In this document: positions 24,396-31,492 of the stretch, piece after piece | Position numbering within the stretch: position 1 is the stretch's first letter | How the letters are laid out: every line of letters starts with the position of its first letter | DNA from: an uncultured Holophagaceae bacterium | GTDB taxonomy: Bacteria; Acidobacteriota; Holophagae; Holophagales; Holophagaceae | Assembly (NCBI GenBank): GCA_903863195.1 | Contig: CAIPAY010000209.1 | Span: 1-33,717 of the forward strand | DNA: 33,717 bases | Reading direction: 5' to 3' | The notes under the pieces: generated by a model | Database searches by the model: none | What the model saw: the letters and a program-made list of their open reading frames with translations, nothing else | Told to the model about the DNA's origin: nothing | Translations under genes and position numbers: made by a program

Positions 24396-24854
24396 ATGCG
24401 TGCCCACCTTGCCCTTGCCTGCCTCCTGCTGTCCCTGGCCGCCCTCGGCTGCCGCGCCCCGCAGGCCTCGGCTCCGGCGAAGGCACAGGCGCAGGGACCT
24501 GCCTGGCTGACCACTCCCAGCGGGCTCGGGATCCTGGACCTCGTTCCCGGAGTTGGCCCTTCGCCCACCCTGGGGCAGAACTGTACGGTGGAAGTGCTGG
24601 GCTGGATCGAGGAGAAGGGCGAAAAGGGCCGCCTCATCCTCGACACCCGCAAGCGGGGCTTCCCGGCCAAGTTCCCCCTGGGCGTGGGCCGCGTGATCAA
24701 GGGCTGGGACGAAGGACTCGCCACCATGAAGAAGGGTGGCAAGCGGCTCCTCCGGATCCCGCCCCCGCTGGGCTACTCCCCTCGCGAGGCCAGGGAGGAC
24801 ATCCCGCTCGATGCCAACCTGCTCTTTGAATTTGAACTCGTCGATATCCGCTAG
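24396..24854 (+). CDS. FKBP-type peptidyl-prolyl isomerase lipoprotein
   Basis: FKBP-type isomerases speed cis-trans turning of proline bonds during protein folding. The protein has 152 residues. A lipoprotein signal ends SLAALGC (Cys19), placing it at the inner or outer membrane facing the periplasm, followed by an Ala/Gln-rich tether to about 34. The FKBP domain spans about 40-152 and shows the canonical FPLGVGRVIKGWDEGLATMK and GGKRLLRIPPPLGY runs, ending in DANLLFEFELVDI. The pocket Trp is kept in GWDEG. A perfect AGGAGG lies 6 bases before the start at 24396. It may share a transcript with the acyl-CoA synthetase (73-base gap) and with the histidine kinase 26 bases downstream. Confidence 0.93.
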   Translation: MRAHLALACLLLSLAALGCRAPQASAPAKAQAQGPAWLTTPSGLGILDLVPGVGPSPTLGQNCTVEVLGWIEEKGEKGRLILDTRKRGFPAKFPLGVGRVIKGWDEGLATMKKGGKRLLRIPPPLGYSPREAREDIPLDANLLFEFELVDIR

Positions 24855-24880
24855 CGCCGAACCTCCCCCTCCAGGTTCCC

Positions 24881-26701
24881 GTGGCCCCGTCCGCCCCTCT
24901 GCCTCCTGATTCCAAGCGACGGTCCTCGGCGCCGCTGGCGGCCCGCCTGGGGCAGAACCGGCCCCTCCTGCGGTCCTATCTGGCGGTGGCAGCCATCATC
25001 GTCATCATCGAGTTCACGATCATGGTGCTCCTGGAGCCGCTGTTCGGCAGCGACCACCTTTCCATGGCCTTCGTGGACTCGGGCGTCCTCATCCTGGTGG
25101 CGGGTCCGGCCATCTACTACCTGCTGGCCAGGCCCATGGCCCGGGGCCTCTACGAGAAGGCCGAGGCCGAGCGGGCCGTGCTGGAGCTGGTGCAGCGCAA
25201 CCAGGTGCTCCACCAGGATGCCGAGCGGCGGCTGCAGTCCGAGGTGCGGGAGCGGACCAAGGCCGATGCCCGCATCCAGTTCCAGGCCCGGATCCTCTCG
25301 GTGGTGCAGCAGGCTGTGGTGGCCACGGGCAAGGGCGGCGTGATCCTCTATTGGAACCGCTTCGCCGAGTGGCTGTTCGGGTGGTCCGAAGACGAGATCC
25401 GGGGCCAGACCCTGGCCAAGGTCACGGGCTTCACCTCGGAGGCTGCGCGAACAGGGCTGTCCGGCTTCGGTGCGGTCAAGGGCTGGGCCGGAGAGGTCCG
25501 GGCCCACCGGCGGGACGGGTCCACCTTCCCGGCCTACCTGACCTGCTCGCCCATCTGGCGAGAGGATGGCTCCATCGCCGGATTCGTATACACCTTCATC
25601 GACATCACGGAGCGAAAGGACGCCGAGACAGCCCTCCAGGACTCCGAGGAGAAATACAGCACGGTGGTGGAGAACTCCCCCACGGGCGTCTTCATTTACC
25701 GGAACGGGAAGCTCGTGTTCGGCAACCAGCGGTTCTTCCAGATGGTGGGGCGCTCACTGGATGAGTTGACGGCCATGGATGTGGCGGACATTGTCCATCC
25801 CGAGGACTGGCCCGGGGTGCGCGAACTCTGGCGGCAGCGCCTGGCGGGCCAGGGGGCGACCCAGGACTACGAGTGCCGGATCGTCAACGCCATCGGCGAC
25901 GTGCGCTGGATCGCCGGCCGGAGCGCCCTGATCCGCTACGGCGGTGAACCAGCCCTCCTCGGCAACATCCAGGACATCACGGAACGCCATAAGGCCCAGA
26001 AGGCGCTCCTGGACTCCCAGGAGGCCCTCCATCGGCTGAGCGCCCGCCTGATGTCCACTCAGGAGGGCGAGCGCCGGCGCGTGGCGCAGGAGCTTCACGA
26101 CAGCATCGGGCAGTCCCTCAGTGCCGTGAAGTTCATGGTGGAGCGGGCCCTGGATGAGCAGGAGGAGGCCGTCCCGACCTCCGAGCGGGGCAAGACCCTG
26201 CAGGCCGTGGTCCCCGTGATCCAGGCCGCCGTGGAGGAGGTCCGCCGCATCTCCATGGCCCTGCGTCCCACCACGCTGGACGATCTGGGCCTGCTTGCCA
26301 CCATCGCCTGGTTCACCCGGGAGTTCCAGGTCACCTATCCGCACCTGGAAGTAGTCCGCCACATCGAGGTGGAGGAGTTCGAGGTGCCGGACGCGCTCAA
26401 GACGAACATCTTCCGCATCCTCCAGGAGGCCATGAACAATGCGGCGAAGTACAGCCAGGCCGCCACAGTCACCGTGGTCCTGAGGCAGGTTCTCAGTGAC
26501 CTCCAGCTGATGGTCGTGGACGACGGCATTGGCTTCGATGCCGGTGAGCGACGCACGCCCGACCTCACGGGCGGCTTCGGCCTGGTCTCCATGCAGGAGC
26601 GGGCGGAGCTCTTCGGCGGCTCCCTGATCGTCACCTCGGCCCCGGGTCAGGGCACCGTGATCCTCGCCCGCTGGGCTCAGTCCGAGGAGACTAGCTCGTG
26701 A
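24881..26701 (+). CDS. PAS-domain sensor histidine kinase, NarL/DegS type
   Basis: This membrane kinase of 606 residues has two transmembrane helices (about 33-52 and 62-84) enclosing a very short external loop. A coiled linker is followed by PAS 1 (about 133-245, ending FIDITERKDAE) and PAS 2 (about 253-370, ending NIQDITERHKAQ). The HisKA_3 dimerisation domain has GERRRVAQELHDSIGQSL with phospho-acceptor His406, and the HATPase domain (about 490-600) has EAMNNAAKYS, DDGIGFD and GGFGLVSMQERA. The small sensor region suggests the signal is read inside the cell or membrane by the PAS domains. The start is GTG at 24881. Its 3' end overlaps by 11 bases the convergent NarL-type regulator, almost certainly its partner. 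Confidence 0.92.
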   Translation: MAPSAPLPPDSKRRSSAPLAARLGQNRPLLRSYLAVAAIIVIIEFTIMVLLEPLFGSDHLSMAFVDSGVLILVAGPAIYYLLARPMARGLYEKAEAERAVLELVQRNQVLHQDAERRLQSEVRERTKADARIQFQARILSVVQQAVVATGKGGVILYWNRFAEWLFGWSEDEIRGQTLAKVTGFTSEAARTGLSGFGAVKGWAGEVRAHRRDGSTFPAYLTCSPIWREDGSIAGFVYTFIDITERKDAETALQDSEEKYSTVVENSPTGVFIYRNGKLVFGNQRFFQMVGRSLDELTAMDVADIVHPEDWPGVRELWRQRLAGQGATQDYECRIVNAIGDVRWIAGRSALIRYGGEPALLGNIQDITERHKAQKALLDSQEALHRLSARLMSTQEGERRRVAQELHDSIGQSLSAVKFMVERALDEQEEAVPTSERGKTLQAVVPVIQAAVEEVRRISMALRPTTLDDLGLLATIAWFTREFQVTYPHLEVVRHIEVEEFEVPDALKTNIFRILQEAMNNAAKYSQAATVTVVLRQVLSDLQLMVVDDGIGFDAGERRTPDLTGGFGLVSMQERAELFGGSLIVTSAPGQGTVILARWAQSEETSS

Positions 26702-27353
26702 CCAGGCCCTTCTCGATGGCGTAGGTGGTCAGGGCGGAAACCGTGTGGAGGTTCAGGCGATCCATGAGGTTCGCCCGGTGCTTCTCCACGGTCTTGGGAC
26801 TGATGCAGAGATACTCCGCGATGTCCTTGGTCCGGTAGCCCTCGGCGATAAGCTTCAGCACCTCCCGCTCCCGGGTGGAGAGGTCGTCGAAGCTGGGCCG
26901 GAGCGGCTTCCCGTCCCGGGAGCCCAGGTAGCCGGAAACCACCGTCCCCGCGATGGCGGGACCCAGGTAGCGCTCGCCGTTCAGGACGCTGCGCACGGCC
27001 AGGGTCAGCTCCGATGCGGAAGAGTCCTTCAGCACGTAGCCGTCAGCCCCGGCCTGGAGCGCCGTGAATACGTAGTCCTCGGTCTTGTGCACGGTCAGGA
27101 CCAGCACCTTGGTCTGGGGACTCAGCCGCTTGATCTCCTTGAGGGCCTCCAGGCCGTTGGACCGGGGCATGGAGAGGTCCAGCAGGATCAGGTCCGGATT
27201 GAGCTCCTGGACCGCCCGCACTGCCTCCCGTCCGTCGGTGGCCTCACCCACCACCTCCAGGTCCGGCCGGGTGCCCAGCAGTGCCTTCAGGCCCTCCCGG
27301 AGGATGGTGTGGTCCTCCGTGATCACCAGCCTGTGCGTCTGTTCCGAGGTCAT
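26691..27353 (-). CDS. NarL/FixJ-family response regulator
   Basis: The protein has 220 residues. The receiver domain (about 8-125) has the acidic pocket TED at 12-14, the phospho-acceptor Asp59 in LILLDLSMPRSNG, Thr in VLVLTVHK and Lys in GYVLKDSS. The LuxR-type helix-turn-helix (about 150-215) reads LSTREREVLKLIAEGYRTKD and IAEYLCISPKTVEKHRANLM. Regulators of this class pair with HisKA_3 kinases like the one next door, so it is probably phosphorylated by it. The start at 27353 (MTSEQTHRLV) is chosen at the domain boundary; an upstream ATG at 27443 would add 30 unlikely residues. Targets are unknown; the divergently placed NosL cluster, 230 bases away, is an obvious candidate. Confidence 0.94.
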   Translation of the reverse strand: MTSEQTHRLVITEDHTILREGLKALLGTRPDLEVVGEATDGREAVRAVQELNPDLILLDLSMPRSNGLEALKEIKRLSPQTKVLVLTVHKTEDYVFTALQAGADGYVLKDSSASELTLAVRSVLNGERYLGPAIAGTVVSGYLGSRDGKPLRPSFDDLSTREREVLKLIAEGYRTKDIAEYLCISPKTVEKHRANLMDRLNLHTVSALTTYAIEKGLVTS

Positions 27354-27583
27354 CAGGGGTCTCAATTCAGGTGGGCGTGTCCAGCGAGGGTAGCCTTCTT
27401 CTGGCCGCTTTGCACAGGGATCACCGCCCCTGTCCAGAATCACTGTAGCCGGTCATTGACTAGGATAAAACAAATGTCCACACAAGAAGCTCGGTCTCGG
27501 AACAGGGCCTCCGACTTGATGTTCAAGGGCGGTATTCCCCCGTCCCCCCGCTAGAATCAGTCTTCCTCTGGAAGGAAGTCCTG

Positions 27584-28063
27584 ATGCCCAGCACCCGCCT
27601 GTTCCTTGCTCTCCTGCTGGCCTCGGGCCTCGCGGCAACCCCCTCGAAGCCAGGCGCCAGCGCCAAGGGTCCGGTGCCCAAGGGCAACTGCGCCGTGTGC
27701 GGGATGGTCGTGGCGAACTTCCCCGACTGGGCCGCGGTGGTCACCTTCCGGGACGGCAGCCAGGCCTGGTTCGACGGCCCCAAGGACCTCTTCACCTACC
27801 TGCTGGACCTGAAGCGCTACGCCCCGAAGCGGGCCGCGGGCGACATCACCGCCATCCAGGTGCGGGACTACTACGCCCTGAAGCCCACGGACGCCCGGAA
27901 GGCCTCCTTCGTCCTGGGCAGCGACATCATGGGGCCCATGGGCAAGGAACTGGTGCCCTTCGGCAGCGAGGCCGGGGCCCGGGACTTCCTCAAGGACCAC
28001 CACGGCAGAAAGGTGCTGGGCTTCGCGGAAATCAACCTGGGCACCCTGAAGGAGCTGGAGTGA
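27584..28063 (+). CDS. nosL: NosL-family protein
   Basis: NosL proteins bind Cu(I) and in denitrifiers help build the copper sites of nitrous oxide reductase; many homologues occur away from nos genes. The 159-residue protein has a cleavable signal (about 1-18) but no lipobox Cys, unlike classical NosL lipoproteins. The family core is clear: NCAVCGMVVANFPDWAAVV with Cys36, Cys39 and Met41 as likely metal ligands, then AWFDGPKDLFTYLLD and GSDIMGPMGKELVPF. The start at 27584 has GGAAGG upstream. It opens a five-gene plus-strand cluster (small anchored protein, FtsX/MacB permease, ATPase, CPFC membrane protein). No nosZ, nosD or nosF/Y pair is in the window, so the copper client is open. Confidence 0.88.
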   Translation: MPSTRLFLALLLASGLAATPSKPGASAKGPVPKGNCAVCGMVVANFPDWAAVVTFRDGSQAWFDGPKDLFTYLLDLKRYAPKRAAGDITAIQVRDYYALKPTDARKASFVLGSDIMGPMGKELVPFGSEAGARDFLKDHHGRKVLGFAEINLGTLKELE

Positions 28064-28103
28064 CGGCTATCCTGGGAGGGGACACCCTCCCGAGGTCCGC
28101 CTG

Positions 28104-28430
28104 ATGCGCAAGTCCACCCTCTGCCTGGCCGTCACCGGCGCCCTCTCGGCGCTGTTCCTGGCCATGCTCGTCCACGCCCGGACCCAGGAGCGCACGGCAG
28201 CCTCGCGGCGCCAGCCCAGCGCCGAGCTGGTGAAGCAGCTGGGCCTCACGGACCTCTGCCTCTTCACCGAGGCTCGCTACACCCGGCATCCCGCCATGGC
28301 GGACCGCCACGCGGCCTTCCAGGACCACCCCATGGCCCTGGACCACTTCCCCTCCGGCTCCCTCCTCGCCCCGCCCGCCTTCCCGAGTCCCCATGCGCCC
28401 CCCCCTCCAGCGGTACCGGAACATCCTTGA
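28104..28430 (+). CDS. Small membrane-anchored protein of the NosL cluster
   Basis: The protein has 108 residues and is not recognised. One N-terminal hydrophobic segment (about 5-25, LCLAVTGALSALFLAMLVHA) is a signal anchor or signal peptide. The middle carries LVKQLGLTDLCLFTEARYTRHP and ADRHAAFQDHPMALDHFPSG, with several His, Asp and Glu and one Cys, which could suit metal contact. The last 20 residues are Pro-rich. The start at 28104 has GAGG upstream. The stop lies 38 bases inside the next gene in another frame, so the two overlap and are probably coupled. Its place between nosL and the permease in a tight operon, not its sequence, supports it as a real gene. Confidence 0.65.
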   Translation: MRKSTLCLAVTGALSALFLAMLVHARTQERTAASRRQPSAELVKQLGLTDLCLFTEARYTRHPAMADRHAAFQDHPMALDHFPSGSLLAPPAFPSPHAPPPPAVPEHP

Positions 28431-29529
28431 TTTCGCCCTCTCGTCGCTGCTGCGGCGGAAGGGACGGAACCTCGCCCTGATCAGCGTCTACACGCTGGTG
28501 GTGTTCGTGATCGCGTCCCTGGTCTTCTTCGTCCAGGCCCTCAAGCGCGAGGCCCACGAGCTGCTCGCCCAGGCCCCGGACATGGTCGTGCAGCGCATGG
28601 TGGCGGGCCGCCACGACCCCGTGCCCCTGGCCCAGGTGGAGGCCATCCGCAGCATCCGCGGGGTGGACGGGGTGCAGGCGCGCCTCTGGGGCTACTACTA
28701 CGACCCGGTCTTCGGCGGGAACCTCACCGTGCTGGCCACGGAGGACCCGGCCCTGGCACCGGACGCCATCTGGATCGGTCAGGGCGTCGCCCGCAGCATG
28801 CGCGTCCGCGAGGGCGACTTGATCCCCCTGCGCGGCTACGACGGCCAGTCCACCCTCTTCAGCATCCAGAAGGTCCTGCCCGAGTCCTCCGAGCTGGTCT
28901 CCTCGGACCTCGTCCTCATGGCGCCGAAGGATGTCCGCGCCCTCTTCCACTTTCCCGAGGGGCTCGCCACCGATCTTGCGATCCAGGCGGGCAACCCCCG
29001 CGAGCTGCCCACCATCGCCACCAAGATCGTCGAGCTGTATCCCGATTCCAGACCCATCCTCAAGTCCGAGATCCTGCGCACCTACGAGGCGGTCTTCGAC
29101 TGGCGCGGCGGGCTCATGGTCGTGGTCCTTGGCTCGGCGGTGCTGTCCTTCATCATCTTCGCCTGGGACAAGGCCACGGGCCTGTCCGCGGAGGAGCGCA
29201 AGGAGATCGGCGTGCTCAAGTCCCTGGGCTGGGAGAGCTCGGACGTCCTGCTGCTGAAGTTCTGGGAGGGGACGGTCATCTCCGTGACCGCCTTCCTGAG
29301 CGGCGTGCTGCTGGCCTACGCGCACGTCTTCTTCTTCTCGGCCTCGCTCTTCGAGCACGCCCTGAAGGGCTGGTCCGTGCTCTTCCCCCGCTTCCGGCTG
29401 ATCCCCGCGCTGGACGGCTACCAGCTCACGGTCCTCTTCTTCCTGACGGTCCTGCCCTACACCGCCGCCACCCTGGTACCCTCCTGGCGCGCGGCCACGG
29501 TGGATCCCGACGCGGCCATGAGGTCCTGA
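28393..29529 (+). CDS. FtsX/MacB-type ABC transporter permease
   Basis: The protein has 378 residues with the MacB/FtsX plan. A first membrane helix (about 28-50, LISVYTLVVFVIASLVFFVQ) precedes a large periplasmic domain (about 51-235) and three helices near 240-260, 290-312 and 345-365. The conserved block AEERKEIGVLKSLGWESSDV links helices two and three, a hallmark of this family. Such permeases usually work as mechanotransmitters moving lipoproteins, peptides or signals across the periplasm rather than small molecules through the membrane. It overlaps the upstream small gene by 38 bases, and the ATPase starts 2 bases after its stop. In NosL-linked loci, an ABC pair is thought to aid copper-site maturation; that role here is inference. 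Confidence 0.9.
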   Translation: MRPPLQRYRNILDFALSSLLRRKGRNLALISVYTLVVFVIASLVFFVQALKREAHELLAQAPDMVVQRMVAGRHDPVPLAQVEAIRSIRGVDGVQARLWGYYYDPVFGGNLTVLATEDPALAPDAIWIGQGVARSMRVREGDLIPLRGYDGQSTLFSIQKVLPESSELVSSDLVLMAPKDVRALFHFPEGLATDLAIQAGNPRELPTIATKIVELYPDSRPILKSEILRTYEAVFDWRGGLMVVVLGSAVLSFIIFAWDKATGLSAEERKEIGVLKSLGWESSDVLLLKFWEGTVISVTAFLSGVLLAYAHVFFFSASLFEHALKGWSVLFPRFRLIPALDGYQLTVLFFLTVLPYTAATLVPSWRAATVDPDAAMRS

Positions 29530-29531
29530 CC

Positions 29532-30251
29532 ATGATCGAGCTCTCCCAGGTCGTGAAGACCTACCAGGCCGGGCTGGCCACTCCATTCACCGCCGTAGAT
29601 CGGGTCACCCTCAGCATCCCCGCCGCCCGCCTCACAGTGCTCAAGGGCCCCAGCGGCTCCGGCAAGACCACCCTGCTCACGCTCATCGGCTGCATGGCCC
29701 GCCCCACCTCGGGCCGGATCCACCTCCACGGCCTGGCCGGGGACGCCCTGCCCCACCTGGCCCCGGCGGAAGCGCTGGAGATCACGAGCCTGCCGGAGCG
29801 GTTCCTCACCGCCATCCGCCGCCGCACCTTCGGGTTCATCTTCCAGCAGTTCAACCTGGTCCGGGGCATCTCGGTTCTGGAGAACGTCCTGCTGCCCACC
29901 TACCCCACGGGCGAGGATCACCGCGCCGTGGAGGCCCGGGCCATGGCGCGCCTCGAGAGCCTCGGCCTGGCGCGGCACCTCCGCTCCTCCGTGGACCGCC
30001 TCTCCGGCGGCGAGGCCCAGCGCGTGGCCATCGCCCGGGCCCTCATCAATGATCCCGCGGTGATCATCGCGGACGAGCCCACGGCCCACCTGGATTCCCG
30101 CCTCTCGGAGGACTTCATGGGCCTCATGAGCGAGTTCAAGGACGCGGGCAAGACCCTGCTCATCACCAGCCACGATCCCATCGTCTACGACTCCTCGCTG
30201 GCGGACCTCGTGGTCGAGATGCGGGATGGTCGCGTGGTGTCGGGAACATGA
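29532..30251 (+). CDS. ABC transporter ATPase, LolD/MacB type
   Basis: This ATPase of 239 residues has Walker A GPSGSGKTT at 39-47, the Q-loop in FIFQQFNLV, signature LSGGEAQRVAIARAL, Walker B VIIADEPTAHLD and the switch His in TSHDP. All catalytic positions are intact, so hydrolysis is expected at both sites of a homodimer. Its sequence type (QQFNLVRGISVLENV) is that of the LolD/MacB/FtsE group, which pairs with FtsX-type permeases such as the one just upstream. The start at 29532 follows the permease stop by 2 bases. Its stop overlaps the next gene's start (ATGA at 30248), so three genes are translated together. Confidence 0.94.
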   Translation: MIELSQVVKTYQAGLATPFTAVDRVTLSIPAARLTVLKGPSGSGKTTLLTLIGCMARPTSGRIHLHGLAGDALPHLAPAEALEITSLPERFLTAIRRRTFGFIFQQFNLVRGISVLENVLLPTYPTGEDHRAVEARAMARLESLGLARHLRSSVDRLSGGEAQRVAIARALINDPAVIIADEPTAHLDSRLSEDFMGLMSEFKDAGKTLLITSHDPIVYDSSLADLVVEMRDGRVVSGT

Positions 30252-31240
30252 TCCAGCACCCGGGCATCCTCGCCCTGCTCGTCGCCTCGGGCATCGTCAG
30301 CCTGCTGCTGGCCGCGGCGGGCTGGCAGGGCTTCCGGATCCTCCTGGGCTGGGACCTGCACAGCGGCAGCGAGGTGCAGCTGGACCTGGAGCGGCGCACC
30401 TACCTGGTGTCGACCCTGGTGGCCAACGCCCTGCTGATCCAGATCCTCTCCCTGTTCCTGTTCATCTTCACGGCGGATGGCCTGCACAACCAGTTCGTGG
30501 GGGCCATGTGCGCCGCCGGGTCCCTGGCCGTGAACGCCTACGGCTACCCCACCCTGCTCATGAAGGTCGCCACCTGCCTGCTGGCGGGGGTCTGGCTCGT
30601 GCTCCACCGCGCGGACACCCAGGGCTACGACTACCCGCTGATCCGCCCGAAATACCTGCTGCTGCTGGTCCTGGTGCCCCTGGTGCTCACGGAGACCTGG
30701 CTGCAGCTGAGCTACCTCACGGGCCTGAAGGCGGATGTGATGACCTCCTGCTGCGGCAGCCTGTTCGGCCAGGGCCGGCAGGGCTTCGCGGCCGAGCTGG
30801 CAGGACTGCCGCCGCGGCTGATGCAGCCCGTCTTCGCGGGCACCTTCGCAGTGCTGGTGGCCACTGGCTTCCTGCTGCTGCGCTTCCGCCGGGGGGCCGG
30901 CCTGTTCTCGGCCCTCAGCCTGGCCTTCCTGCTCGTGGCCGTGGCCTCGCTGATCTCGTTCTTCTGCCTCTACATCTATGAGCTGCCCACGCACCACTGC
31001 CCTTTCTGCCTGCTGCAGCGGGAATACGGCTTCGTGGGCTATCCCCTCTACGCCACCCTGCTGGGCGGCGCCATCGCCGGCCTCGGCGTCGGCGCCCTGA
31101 ACCTCTTCCGGAGCCGGGAGAGCCTGACAACGGTGCTGCCGCCCCTGCAGGCCCACCTGGCCTGGACCACCCTGATCCTGGCGGCCCTCTTCACCCTCAT
31201 CGTGGGCGTGTGGATGGCGCTGTCACCGCTGCGGCTCTGA
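30248..31240 (+). CDS. Polytopic membrane protein with DsbB-like CPFC motif
   Basis: The protein has 330 residues and about seven to eight hydrophobic segments (near 6-24, 53-75, 103-119, 136-150, 196-211, 221-243, 265-283 and 304-325). It carries adjacent Cys168-Cys169 in TSCCGSLFG, and Cys251 and Cys254 in THHCPFCLLQREYGF. The second run closely resembles the CxxCxxxQR-type active site of DsbB, the quinone-linked disulfide generator. Cys88 lies in the run HNQFVGAMCAAGSLAVNAYG. I do not know a named family. With NosL and an ABC pair in one coupled operon, I infer a redox role, oxidising or reducing cysteines in the metal-site pathway. An integral membrane subunit of the transporter is an alternative. 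Confidence 0.75.
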   Translation: MIQHPGILALLVASGIVSLLLAAAGWQGFRILLGWDLHSGSEVQLDLERRTYLVSTLVANALLIQILSLFLFIFTADGLHNQFVGAMCAAGSLAVNAYGYPTLLMKVATCLLAGVWLVLHRADTQGYDYPLIRPKYLLLLVLVPLVLTETWLQLSYLTGLKADVMTSCCGSLFGQGRQGFAAELAGLPPRLMQPVFAGTFAVLVATGFLLLRFRRGAGLFSALSLAFLLVAVASLISFFCLYIYELPTHHCPFCLLQREYGFVGYPLYATLLGGAIAGLGVGALNLFRSRESLTTVLPPLQAHLAWTTLILAALFTLIVGVWMALSPLRL

Positions 31241-31277
31241 GATCCCTTCACCACTGGAAGCAGACAAGAGGGCTTTG

Positions 31278-31457
31278 CCACCAAGACACCAAGACACCAA
31301 GAAGGACAACTGCAACTGCCGAAGGGATCACCACGAAGACGGAAAGACCACGAAGAAGGAAGGCAGACACTTCTTCGTGGTCTTGGTGGTCTTCGTGGTT
31401 AAAACTTCAGCTCTTGTCCTTCTCTTTCTTGGTGTCTTGGTGTCTTGGTGGTGATCC
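31278..31457. repeat. Hairpin repeat 3: nested CACCAAGA and CCACGAAGA elements
   Basis: The outer arms, 31278-31303 and 31426-31451, are perfectly complementary over 26 bp and built of 8-base CACCAAGA units. Inside them lies a second hairpin: 31331-31358 pairs with 31370-31398 (about 24 of 28 positions, 11-base loop) and is built of 9-base CCACGAAGA or CCACCAAGA units. The inner left arm is preceded by GGATCACCA (31325-31333), the same edge as repeat 1. The outer right arm ends TGGTGATCC (31449-31457), the same edge in reverse. It fills the gap between the convergent CPFC membrane protein and Cys-phosphatase genes. Confidence 0.88.
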
Positions 31458-31492
31458 TTTTGCACTGATTGCCAATTGGAATCAAGCGCCCA

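Noticed and set aside
22466..24742. A long N-terminal extension of XerC (frame open for about 760 more codons)
   Set aside because: It is antisense to the acyl-CoA synthetase and FKBP-type genes, and the XerC domain is complete from 22465.
27453..27575. A strong promoter in the regulator/nosL divergent gap (TTGACT at about 27457, TAGAAT at about 27552)
   Set aside because: Neither box has a partner at 16-18 bases; the matches are isolated.
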